Source: an uncultured Shewanella sp. (GTDB lineage: Bacteria > Pseudomonadota > Gammaproteobacteria > Enterobacterales > Shewanellaceae). Taken from it: 64,000 nt of DNA. Below the pieces are notes generated by a model. That model had not been told where the DNA came from and ran no database searches. It was given only the letters and a program-made list of their open reading frames with translations. The stretch is taken from assembly GCF_947501665.1 (NCBI RefSeq), contig NZ_CANMWS010000018.1, positions 1 through 64,000 of the forward strand, given 5' to 3'. This document shows positions 1-8,071 of the stretch, in pieces. Made by a program: the position numbers and the translations under genes. The first letter of the stretch is position 1, and every line of letters begins with the position of its first letter.

Positions 1-324
1 GTGATGAAGGCGACGATGTGCTGGATGCCGGTGATGGTGATAACCAATTATCGGGCGGCTTGGGTGATGACAGTCTCGTTGCCGGTGCAGGCAGTGATGT
101 GCTTAGTGGTGATGAAGGCGACGATGTGCTGGATGCCGGTGATGGTGATAACCAATTATCGGGCGGCTTGGGTGATGACAGTCTCATTGCCGGTGCAGGC
201 AGTGATGTGCTTAGTGGTGATGAAGGTGATGATGTGCTGGAAGCTGGTGATGGTGATAACCAATTATTCGGAGGGAGTGGTCACGATAGCTTAGTTGCTG
301 GCTCGGGCGATGATGTACTTAGTG
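1..324 (+). repeat. 108-bp tandem DNA repeat within RTX coding region
   Basis: Three consecutive copies begin at about 1, 109 and 217. The first two are almost base-identical and the third is more diverged toward its end. Each unit encodes 36 residues, that is four RTX nonapeptides. The array probably continues upstream of the window. Near-identity at synonymous positions indicates recent duplication or gene conversion. Confidence 0.9.
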
Positions 325-1343
325 GTGGAGAAGGGGATGATGTGCTTGATGCGGGGGTTGGTGATAATCAATTAAGTGGGGATGCGGGCAATGATAATCT
401 CAGTGCTGGTAGTGGCAGTGACTTTTTAGAGGGAGGATTAGGCGATGATAAACTCAGCGCTGGAGGGGGAGATGATTTACTCTTTGGCGGTGAGGGACAA
501 GATACACTTATCGGTGGAAGCGGTAATGACCAATTGTTTGGCGAAGCGGGGAATGATCAATTATCTGGAGGAGGGGGAAGCGATCAACTTTACGGGGCAG
601 AAGGCGCGGATCAGTTATTGGGTGGCGGCGGGAGCGATCAGTTATTTGGGGATGAAGGCAGCGATAGTTTAAAAGGGCAGTCAGGTAATGATTCATTATT
701 TGCTGGTGAAGGTGATGATGTACTTGATGGTGGTAGTGGCACTGATGAACTGTATGGTGGTAGTGGTGATGATAAGTTAGTTGGAGGAACGGGAGTAGAC
801 ATGCTCTTTGGGGGGGATGGTGATGATACACTTATTTTTGATCGTAGTGATTTTGGTGATAATGAAAATGGAACTATGGACAATTCAGAATTTCGCTATG
901 ATGGTGGAGAGGGATTTGACTTAGTCGAAGTCACTGAATTAGAAGATAATGTAATTGATATGACTGGAAGTGCTATTCAGAATGTGGAAGCTTTTATCGT
1001 TGATGAAGATGTTGATGATGTACAACTTATGTTGTCATTAGATAAAATTTACCAAGAAGGTGCTGGTACCCCCTTAGAAAATGAGGGCGAAGGGACATTA
1101 GAAAGTAATTTCTTAGTCGTGGGAAGTGGGAATTTAACCTTATCTGGCGATCATTGGAGTCAGTCGGATTCTATGTTATCGAGTCAATCGTTAGATCAAG
1201 ATCTAAAAGAAAAATATGAATCTGAAGGTGTCGATATAGAACAGCTTCAAGGTTTTGTTTTTTCAAGCGAAGATGGAGATGTTGTCATATGGAGTGATTT
1301 AGATGCAGGCAATATTTCGTTTAATGATGATCAACTAGGCTAA
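3..1343 (+). CDS. RTX (calcium-binding nonapeptide repeat) protein, C-terminal part
   Basis: The reading frame is open from the window edge, so the 5' end is missing; the visible 446 codons are the C-terminal part. About residues 1-280 are back-to-back glycine/aspartate-rich nonapeptides of the GGxGxDxLx type, the calcium-binding beta-roll of RTX toxins and adhesins. The last ~165 residues are acidic and non-repetitive, ending in SFNDDQLG, as expected for the C-terminal secretion region of type I secreted RTX proteins. Known for the family: export by an ABC/MFP/TolC system and folding on calcium outside the cell. Whether this is an adhesin, toxin or enzyme cannot be told because the N-terminal part lies outside the window. 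An IS5-family element follows about 70 bp after the stop. Confidence 0.9.
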   Translation, partial: DEGDDVLDAGDGDNQLSGGLGDDSLVAGAGSDVLSGDEGDDVLDAGDGDNQLSGGLGDDSLIAGAGSDVLSGDEGDDVLEAGDGDNQLFGGSGHDSLVAGSGDDVLSGGEGDDVLDAGVGDNQLSGDAGNDNLSAGSGSDFLEGGLGDDKLSAGGGDDLLFGGEGQDTLIGGSGNDQLFGEAGNDQLSGGGGSDQLYGAEGADQLLGGGGSDQLFGDEGSDSLKGQSGNDSLFAGEGDDVLDGGSGTDELYGGSGDDKLVGGTGVDMLFGGDGDDTLIFDRSDFGDNENGTMDNSEFRYDGGEGFDLVEVTELEDNVIDMTGSAIQNVEAFIVDEDVDDVQLMLSLDKIYQEGAGTPLENEGEGTLESNFLVVGSGNLTLSGDHWSQSDSMLSSQSLDQDLKEKYESEGVDIEQLQGFVFSSEDGDVVIWSDLDAGNISFNDDQLG

Positions 1344-1412
1344 TCTCTATTTGGTGCTGTTTTCATTATTTTGTGTTTTGCTGTTAACTGTGTCTCATTT
1401 GTTGTTGTGACG

Positions 1413-2229
1413 AGGGGGCGTTGACAATTGGCTATGATTATCTGATTAAGATACAATTTTTCTCTTTGAAATTCATATGTCCCGTAAAATAATTAGCGAT
1501 AAACAATGGCAACGAATTCATTACTTCCAGGAAAAGTCACTGACTGTGGGGTCACCGCAAAAGATAATCGTCTTTTTCTTGAAGCAGTCCTTTGGATAGT
1601 CAGGTGCGGCGTGCCTTACCAAGCGAGTTTGGTCATTGGAATAGTGTTTATATGCGCTATAGTCGGGGTGCAAGAAAGGTATCTGGGCCAATCTATTTGA
1701 AGTTCTAACAAAAGATAAAGACAGTGAATATATCAAGGTTGACGGGAGTATTGTTCGAGTTCATCAACATGGTGTACCAAAAAAAATGAACGGGATATTA
1801 ACGCAATAGGTAAATCTCGTGGTGGTTTAACGACAAAAATTCATGTCACAGCAGATGCATTAGGTAATCCCATCAGATTTATAGTGACGGCAGGACAAGC
1901 TTCAGAATACGGTCAAGCAAATGCCCTAATTGAAGATTTCCACCCTGAATATGTTTTAGCTGATAGGGGATATGACTCAGATGATTTTGTTGAAGTGATT
2001 GAAAATAAAGGGGCTGTAGCCGTTATACCTTCACATCGAGGAAGAAAAGCCCCTCGAGTTCATGATGCAGATTTATATAAAGAGCGAAACCTTGTCGAAC
2101 GATTATTTCAAAAATTAAAACAATACCGCAGAATAGCAACGCGTTATCAGAGAAAGGCTAAGCACTATTTAGGGACGCTTCAATTAGCGGCATCAATGAT
2201 TTGGCTAACTTAATTATCAGCGCCCCCTA
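1413..2229 (+). mobile_element. Degenerate IS5-family (IS427-group-like) insertion sequence
   Basis: The element is bounded by imperfect inverted repeats, AGGGGGCGTTGACAATT at 1413-1429 and its counterpart (AGGGGGCGCTGATAATT read on the minus strand) ending at 2229, matching at 15 of 17 positions. It encloses a single DDE transposase gene broken by frameshifts. The ~817-bp length fits the small IS427 group of IS5. No convincing target duplication is visible. Confidence 0.8.
1477..2213 (+). pseudogene. IS5-family DDE transposase, frameshifted
   Basis: The probable ATG is at 1477 (MSRKIISDKQWQRI), but the coding sense moves to another frame near 1530 (LPGKVTDCGVTAKDNR), changes again near 1620 where the expected WRDLP segment is missing, and again near 1790 before the long C-terminal segment. 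That last segment, about 1795-2213, carries SRGGLTTKIHVTADALGNP, the second Asp in VLADRGYDSDDF and the E-containing KERNLVERLFQKLKQYRRI block of IS5-family enzymes. At least three frame changes are needed to restore one protein, more than programmed frameshifting would require, so the gene is dead. Only passive movement by another copy's transposase is conceivable. Confidence 0.85.
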
Positions 2230-2642
2230 GAATATCCCCATACTCCTACTTTTTCATTTGTATTGGCTTAAAATTTGGCCTTTTTTCTTATGGTTTATTT
2301 AGACTAGCTCTTTTGTTTGAATTTTAAACTAAAGAGCTAATACTTTAGTGTTATCTGTGGTAAGAGGCAATATATAAAATAAGAGGGAATTTATTGAATA
2401 CCAATAAATAATACTATATTCAGGCATAATAACGATGATGCTTTGTTTTGTATTTCTAAATATTGATGATGTAAATATGGCTTTGTTGAAGTGAAATAGT
2501 ACGATTAATCTTGTTACTCAGAGCCCCTAAGCTTGTTGAAAGAGAAATTCATTACTAGAATTTCAACAGTAAAAGGATTTATTAGTGTTGATGTTCGTAT
2601 TTTATACGTAGTCAACCAAGATAACTTGGACTGACATATAAT
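2230..2642. other. Intergenic region upstream of EPS operon, with a strong hairpin
   Basis: This 413-bp AT-rich stretch has no gene. It contains a near-perfect inverted repeat at 2305-2339: 14-nt arms starting TAGCTCTTT, 13 of 14 paired, with a 7-nt loop. No T-run follows on either strand, so it is not a typical terminator. It may be a leader structure or operator of the polysaccharide operon that starts at 2643. I could not assign a promoter with confidence. Confidence 0.5.
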
Positions 2643-3902
2643 ATGAAAACTATTTTACTGGTAGAAGATACAAAAGTCCTATTGATGATCATTCAGAAGA
2701 AACTCACTTCTCGTGGTTATCATGTCATAACGGCAATGAATGGTAATGAAGCATTACTTCAATTAAAAGCCCATCCAGACGTTCAAATGGTGCTGAGTGA
2801 TTGGATTATGCCTGAATGTGATGGCATAGAGCTATGTGAGCAAGTCAAATCTTCTTTATATTCTCGTTATATTTTCTTTGTATTGTTATCAGCAAGAGAT
2901 GATCAAGACTCTATTATTCAAGGCATTAATGCAGGTGCAGATGATTTTATTGCTAAAGATACTGATATTGAAGAACTCGACGCACGCTTAAAAGCCGGCT
3001 TTAGAACATTGAAGTTGCATAATGAGCTGGTGTCTAAAAATACCGAATTAGACTCTGCCTATGCAACGATTAAGCAAGATTTAGAAGCTGCAGGTGAGTT
3101 TATTAAGCGATTATTACCGTCAGATCCCCATTTTGCCAGAGCAGAATTAAATTATGTGTCTATTCCCAGCGCACAAATTGGTGGTGATATGCTGGGGTGT
3201 ATGCAACTCGATGAGAATAATGTGGGCATTTATTTATTTGATGTGGCGGGTCATGGTGTCTCTTCAGCACTGATGTCCTTCTCGGTACAGCAAAGTATTA
3301 GTGTAAGTGGTGATAGCTCTTCGTTAGTGAGGCAGAAAATCGATACGCCCCCTTATTATAAAATCACCTCACCGTGTCAAGTCATACAACAGTTAAATGA
3401 ATTGTATTTGAGCCAAGAGGGAAGCGATCTCTATTTTACTATGGTGTATGCCATTTTAAATACGCAGACAGGATTACTCTCTTATGCTTTTGCAGGTCAC
3501 CCTCCATTAGTATGGGTACAAGATCATAAAGATAAAGCGGTTTTTGTTGAGCAAGATAGCTTTGTTGTCGGTGTATTTGATTTCGCAGAATATACCACAC
3601 GAACCATACAGTTATCAGCAGGGGATAAAATTTGGCTTTATTCAGATGGGATAACTGAGGCTGAAAAAGACAGCCGTCAGTTTTCTGAGGCGAGATTAAA
3701 AGAATTGATTTTTGATATCAAAGAGCAACCCACTTCTATACAAGCGAATACTGTCATTAATGAAGTGAGACAGTGGCAAGGTAAAGAGCAGTTTGATGAT
3801 GATGTGAGTGTGTTGGTTTTTGAATGGAAAGGTTACCCAGAAGGAGATGAATCATGCAATACGAGCTCATTGAAGAAAACAAATACACAGTATTTCAAAT
3901 AA
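2643..3902 (+). CDS. Response regulator with PP2C-type (RsbU/SpoIIE-like) phosphatase output
   Basis: The 419-residue protein has two domains. Residues 1-120 are a receiver with the acidic pair E8/D9, phosphoacceptor D53 (LSDWIMP) and K105. About 155-395 are a SpoIIE/RsbU-type serine phosphatase with the metal-ligand motifs IGGDMLG, DVAGHG, AFAGHPP, YSDGITEA and FDDDVSVL, all present. In partner-switching systems such enzymes dephosphorylate a STAS antagonist. Its direct target is probably the STAS protein encoded by the next gene, whose start overlaps this gene by 49 bp. No histidine kinase is adjacent, so the input is unknown. It heads the EPS operon, which suggests it gates polysaccharide production. 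Confidence 0.92.
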   Translation: MKTILLVEDTKVLLMIIQKKLTSRGYHVITAMNGNEALLQLKAHPDVQMVLSDWIMPECDGIELCEQVKSSLYSRYIFFVLLSARDDQDSIIQGINAGADDFIAKDTDIEELDARLKAGFRTLKLHNELVSKNTELDSAYATIKQDLEAAGEFIKRLLPSDPHFARAELNYVSIPSAQIGGDMLGCMQLDENNVGIYLFDVAGHGVSSALMSFSVQQSISVSGDSSSLVRQKIDTPPYYKITSPCQVIQQLNELYLSQEGSDLYFTMVYAILNTQTGLLSYAFAGHPPLVWVQDHKDKAVFVEQDSFVVGVFDFAEYTTRTIQLSAGDKIWLYSDGITEAEKDSRQFSEARLKELIFDIKEQPTSIQANTVINEVRQWQGKEQFDDDVSVLVFEWKGYPEGDESCNTSSLKKTNTQYFK

Positions 3903-4183
3903 ATGAAGACAGGTTTGATGCCAAGTTAGCCCCGGCATTTAGAAATGAAATTGATTTAGTCAAAGGAAATATAGCAGAGCATTTAGTACTGGACTTAGGC
4001 CAAGTGCGTTTTATGGATAGCAGTGGACTCGGTGCTGTGATGGGCGTGTACAAATTATTGCGTAATACCAAAATTAGTATCGTGAATCCACAAAAGTCAG
4101 TTCAAGAGTTACTCAAGTTGACCCGTATCGACAAGTTGATTTTAAGTCATGCAACTGTCGAAGATGCCACTTCTGCTCAATAG
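3854..4183 (+). CDS. STAS-domain anti-sigma-factor antagonist (RsbV/SypA-like)
   Basis: This 109-residue single STAS domain has the phosphorylatable serine motif FMDSSGLGA (S56/S57). The start is supported by AGGAG seven bases upstream, even though it lies inside the end of the phosphatase gene; such overlap suggests translational coupling. In the family, the unphosphorylated form binds an RsbW-type kinase and frees that kinase's other partner. The matching kinase is encoded at 5400-5867. No sigma factor gene is in the cluster, so the output may be a biosynthetic or export protein, as in STAS-controlled polysaccharide loci such as Vibrio syp. That last point is inference. Confidence 0.9.
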   Translation: MQYELIEENKYTVFQINEDRFDAKLAPAFRNEIDLVKGNIAEHLVLDLGQVRFMDSSGLGAVMGVYKLLRNTKISIVNPQKSVQELLKLTRIDKLILSHATVEDATSAQ

Positions 4184-4191
4184 AGGATTGT

Positions 4192-5367
4192 ATGATGAAA
4201 GGAATGATATTGGCTGCAGGAAAAGGAACACGCATTAGGCCTATTTCTCATATGATCCCTAAACCCATGATCCCTATTCTCGGTAAACCGGTGATGGAGT
4301 CAATGATCCAGCTTTTTGCCAAGCATGGTATCGATAAAATTGTCATCAATACAAGCCATTTAGCTGAAAATATAGAAAGCTATTTTGGGGATGGTCATCA
4401 CTTTAATGTGCAATTGTCTTATTCATATGAAGTCATTGAACAAGACGGGGAGTACATTTGTCAAGCACTCGGTTCAGCCGGCGGAATGAAGAAAGTTCAA
4501 GACTTTTCGGGCTTCTTTGACACGACTTTTCTGGTGGTTTGTGGGGATGCTTGGATTGATTTAGATTTACAACAAGCCGTTACCCATCATAAGGAAAGTG
4601 GAGGGTTGGCAACCATTATAACAAAAGAGGTGCCTTTAGAGGATGTCAGTCAATATGGTGTCGTGGTGACGGACAAGCATGGTTTAGTTTCCCAATTTCA
4701 AGAAAAACCCATGAAAGAAGACGCATTATCGACTCAAGTGAATACTGGAATTTATATTTTTGAACCGGCTATTTTCGATTTTATTCCTTCCAATATAGAG
4801 TTTGATATTGGTGGTGATTTATTTCCATTACTCGTTGAGAAGAATGTTGATTTTTATGCAGTGGATATGGACTTTCAGTGGTTAGATGTGGGAAAAGTTC
4901 ATGATATTTGGTCTGTGACCAGTGATATTTTAAAAGGAAAGGTTAAGGGATATCCGATCCCTGGAACGCAAGTCGTTCCTGGCGTGTGGGTGGGAATTAA
5001 TACCGTTATTGATATTGAGCAATGCCAAATCACGCCTCCTGTTATTATCAGTAATGGATGTGAAATAGGTAATGGAGCAACAATTGTCGGCCCTGCTGTT
5101 ATTGGAGCAAATTGTAAGATAGATCCACAAGCATTAATCAGTAATACACTCATTTGTGATTATATTCATATTGCAGAAGAAGCGTATATTGCAAATAAAA
5201 CCATGTTTGGAGATTACTTATTGGGGCACGATGGATATACCCAATTAATAGAGAGTAGTGATTATATTCATACCCTAAAAAATAGAAGTATATCCAAGTG
5301 GACTTCTAACATTGAACGCAGTGTGGATGTGTTGGCCGGTGTTGCATCGCAGGTTAAACAACCTTAA
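4192..5367 (+). CDS. Sugar-phosphate nucleotidyltransferase with left-handed beta-helix tail
   Basis: The 391-residue protein opens with the nucleotidyltransferase signature LAAGKGTRIRPIS followed by KPMIPILGKPV. The catalytic metal-site aspartate lies in VVCGDAWIDLD. About residues 1-235 form the Rossmann-like NTP_transferase domain. About 255-340 show hexapeptide-like repeats (VVPGVWVGINT, ISNGCEIGNGATIVGPAVI), suggesting a left-handed beta-helix. The family makes NDP-sugars (dTDP-, UDP- or GDP-linked) from sugar-1-phosphates; the nucleotide and sugar cannot be told from sequence alone. It sits between the STAS and kinase genes. Two in-frame ATGs (4192, 4195) are possible starts. Confidence 0.88.
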   Translation: MMKGMILAAGKGTRIRPISHMIPKPMIPILGKPVMESMIQLFAKHGIDKIVINTSHLAENIESYFGDGHHFNVQLSYSYEVIEQDGEYICQALGSAGGMKKVQDFSGFFDTTFLVVCGDAWIDLDLQQAVTHHKESGGLATIITKEVPLEDVSQYGVVVTDKHGLVSQFQEKPMKEDALSTQVNTGIYIFEPAIFDFIPSNIEFDIGGDLFPLLVEKNVDFYAVDMDFQWLDVGKVHDIWSVTSDILKGKVKGYPIPGTQVVPGVWVGINTVIDIEQCQITPPVIISNGCEIGNGATIVGPAVIGANCKIDPQALISNTLICDYIHIAEEAYIANKTMFGDYLLGHDGYTQLIESSDYIHTLKNRSISKWTSNIERSVDVLAGVASQVKQP

Positions 5368-5399
5368 GGTCAGTTTGTAAAATAAAAGGATGTAATCTT

Positions 5400-5867
5400 A
5401 TGGTATTAAAGGGATTTAATCGTAGTTACCCCAGTCGTCTTGACACGTCTAGAGCGGTTTCAGCTGATATTATTCCCTTTTGGCATGAACTTAATTTAGC
5501 TGAAGAGCTTATTTGTCAAATGGAATTATGTTTAGTTGAAATTGTGAATAATGTTTTTGAACATTCGTATCACAGTGTTGAAGGAGATAAGGTTGAAGTT
5601 GAGTCTTATTGTGAAAATGGAAAGCCAACATTAGTGGTTAAAATTTCAGATTATGGTACAGCAATGCCGTCAGATTTATTATCAAATAAATTAGAGGAAG
5701 ATTTTGTCGTTCCTGACCCAGAGGATCCTGACACATGGACTGTGAGTAATAGGGGATTGAGAATTGTACAGGAACTTACTGATAAAACTGAGTATATGAC
5801 CGCAATTGGCCGAAATACCTTAACCTTATTTCGTCATACTCAACAACATAGTGAATTGAGTAAATGA
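5400..5867 (+). CDS. RsbW-like HATPase serine kinase (anti-sigma-type)
   Basis: This 155-residue stand-alone GHKL ATPase shows an N-box (VEIVNNVFEHSY), a G1 box (ISDYGTAMP) and a G2-like box (SNRGLRIVQEL). There is no sensor or dimerisation domain, which is the RsbW/SpoIIAB format. Known role of the family: phosphorylates a STAS antagonist and sequesters a partner. With the phosphatase (2643) and STAS protein (3854) it completes a three-part partner switch, here split by the nucleotidyltransferase gene. Its stop overlaps the start of the GH2 gene (ATGA at 5864), tying regulator and biosynthesis genes into one operon. Confidence 0.88.
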   Translation: MVLKGFNRSYPSRLDTSRAVSADIIPFWHELNLAEELICQMELCLVEIVNNVFEHSYHSVEGDKVEVESYCENGKPTLVVKISDYGTAMPSDLLSNKLEEDFVVPDPEDPDTWTVSNRGLRIVQELTDKTEYMTAIGRNTLTLFRHTQQHSELSK

Positions 5868-8071
5868 AAGCCGCAATCCTCACTGTTTCACTCATCTTTT
5901 GTTTAGGGTGCTGTTTGCCGCCAGTTTGGCAAACCAGTGAGCAATCTTTAAATGGTGCTTGGCATTTTGAGTATTCCATGTCGCCTTCATCCCCGTTTAT
6001 TACCACTAAAATACCGGTGCCAAGTAATTGGTCTAGTTTAGGAATAGATCATCATGGTGTGGCTTTTTATAATCGTGAATTATTGGTTGACACCATTAAT
6101 CTTCATGAGCGTTTATGGTTGGTGTTTGATGCTATCGACTACAGTGCTGATTTAAGTGTTAATGGTAAATTATTGGCACAACATAATGGTTATTTTTCAC
6201 CTTTTAAAACAGAAATAACTCAAGCGGTGATCCCCGGAGTAAATCAAATCGATGTGAAGGTCACAAGTCCAATAGAAGAAAATGGTGAAGATTGGTCACT
6301 TAATAAAACACTCATCAAAGGGGTATTGAGTCATCATGATACTCGTCCAGGCAGTGCTTGGTCTTCAGCAGGACAAGATAGAAATTCAGGCGGGATCTGG
6401 GGAAATGTTAATTTAGTGTCTACGGGGCCGGTTGCCATATCGAGTTTTAAAGTGACTCCGAGCATTATTGATTTAAAAAAACGTCATACAGGCGGTAGCG
6501 CAACAGTTGAGCTTGACAGTTATTTTAGAGGGCAAATCAGAGTCGATTTTCATTTAATGAATATGGCTAATAATACCCTTGATAGTAAACACAGTACTGT
6601 GGTGAATATGACACAAGACCGTCAAGAAATTCAATGGACATTACCTGAAAAACCCCGTGAATTATGGTGGCCTTGGGACTGGGGGCATCCAACAATCTAT
6701 TCGTTAAAAGTGACTGTGGCGGTTATTGATGAGCTGTTTGGGTTAGACAAAGTGTCTGATTTTAAAAAAGTGGAGATTGGTTTTAGGCAGTTTGAATTTG
6801 ATGAAAAAAATGCAACATTCTATGTAAATGGTGAAGCGTATTTTATTCGTGGAACCAATTATATTGCCAGTCAATGGTTAGGTGAAATGGCGGTAGAGGA
6901 TTATGAAAATGATATACTGCTGATGCAAGAAGCGAACATTAATAGTGTCAGAGTACATGCTCATGTAGCAGGTAAAGCCTTTTATCAATTAGCCGATCGT
7001 CATGGGCTTATCATTTGGCAAGACTTTCCTTTGCAATGGGGTTATTTAGATGAGCCCTATTTTACTAAAGAGGCGGTGCGGCAGACTAAAGTCATGACCG
7101 ATATGTTGTACAATCATGCCTCTATTGCATTTTGGTGTGGCCATAATGAACCGCCTTGGGATGCAGCTTGGATGGCGCATCAGTATAAAAATTACCAAGC
7201 TAATCATAATAAAACGTTAACAGAAGCGGTTTATCGACAACTATTGAAAACACAAGATGCACGGATTGTGAGAAAGGCTTCTTTTACAAGAGAGCACCCT
7301 TGGTTTGGATGGTATTGGGGACGTTATCAGTTTTACCGCACTAAACCGCTTGCACCCATTGTGAGTGAATTTGGTGCTCAAGCGTTACCCAGTGTGTCTT
7401 TAATGAGAAAAATTCTGGCTAAATCAACAAAAAATATGACTGCTTTAAATGGGGCTGATTTCATTTCTTGGCCATTGACATTTGAGGATATTAACTTACT
7501 TAAATATCATAACTATCAACCGGAACAAACGTTAAATATTGCCAAAGTATCGATGGGTAATAGTTTACAAGAATTTGTTCAGCATTCTCAAGCTTACCAA
7601 GCCCGTTCAATTAAATATGCCAGCGAAAGTTTACGGTTACGCCGGAAAAAAGATATTGCCGCGATTTATCAGTTTATGTTTGTCGATAGCTGGCCTTCAA
7701 TCACTTGGTCTGTGTTAGATTACAAACGTCGGCCTAAAAAAGGTTTTGATACTCTCAAACAAGCTTACCAAATCTTACTTCCTGTGGTTGAAGCCCTGCC
7801 GAATAACCATCACCCGTTGCTGGTTGTCGCTTTAGTCAATGATAGCCGCATTCGATACCACAATGCTTCTTTATGGTTAGTTGACGAAACAAGTGACACG
7901 GTACTGATACAAGTTAATGTGGACATTAAACCCAATGATCTCACTCGGATTAATCTACCTGTTTCTCGGTTCAATATGGAGAATTTTTCTCTTATCGTGA
8001 AGGATCCTTCCGGAAAAGTATTGTCTATTAATGAGTACAATACTAAACAATTGGAGCAAGAATTAATATGA
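5864..8071 (+). CDS. Secreted glycoside hydrolase family 2 (beta-mannosidase-like)
   Basis: The 735-residue protein has an N-terminal hydrophobic segment with a weak lipobox-like CLGC. It is followed by a jelly-roll sugar-binding domain (about 25-190), an Ig-like sandwich (about 195-305) and a TIM barrel (about 310-600). Predicted catalytic residues are E429 in WCGHNEP (acid/base) and E502 in VSEFGAQ (nucleophile), both at the expected GH2 places. GH2 covers beta-galactosidases, beta-mannosidases, beta-glucuronidases and exo-glucosaminidases; the WCGHNEP context looks most like the mannosidase/glucosaminidase side, which is inference. The gene overlaps both neighbours by 4 bp. Its product probably trims or edits the polymer in the periplasm or at the surface. 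Confidence 0.88.
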   Translation: MKAAILTVSLIFCLGCCLPPVWQTSEQSLNGAWHFEYSMSPSSPFITTKIPVPSNWSSLGIDHHGVAFYNRELLVDTINLHERLWLVFDAIDYSADLSVNGKLLAQHNGYFSPFKTEITQAVIPGVNQIDVKVTSPIEENGEDWSLNKTLIKGVLSHHDTRPGSAWSSAGQDRNSGGIWGNVNLVSTGPVAISSFKVTPSIIDLKKRHTGGSATVELDSYFRGQIRVDFHLMNMANNTLDSKHSTVVNMTQDRQEIQWTLPEKPRELWWPWDWGHPTIYSLKVTVAVIDELFGLDKVSDFKKVEIGFRQFEFDEKNATFYVNGEAYFIRGTNYIASQWLGEMAVEDYENDILLMQEANINSVRVHAHVAGKAFYQLADRHGLIIWQDFPLQWGYLDEPYFTKEAVRQTKVMTDMLYNHASIAFWCGHNEPPWDAAWMAHQYKNYQANHNKTLTEAVYRQLLKTQDARIVRKASFTREHPWFGWYWGRYQFYRTKPLAPIVSEFGAQALPSVSLMRKILAKSTKNMTALNGADFISWPLTFEDINLLKYHNYQPEQTLNIAKVSMGNSLQEFVQHSQAYQARSIKYASESLRLRRKKDIAAIYQFMFVDSWPSITWSVLDYKRRPKKGFDTLKQAYQILLPVVEALPNNHHPLLVVALVNDSRIRYHNASLWLVDETSDTVLIQVNVDIKPNDLTRINLPVSRFNMENFSLIVKDPSGKVLSINEYNTKQLEQELI

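Noticed and set aside
508..831. His/Tyr-rich minus-strand frame opposite the RTX repeats
   Set aside because: Composition is a simple complement of the Gly-Asp repeat codons.
1..840. Possible CRISPR-like or minisatellite array
   Set aside because: Repeats are in frame, without spacers, and encode RTX nonapeptides.
2305..2339. Terminator of the IS or RTX gene
   Set aside because: A strong hairpin but no T-run on either strand; kept only as an unexplained structure.
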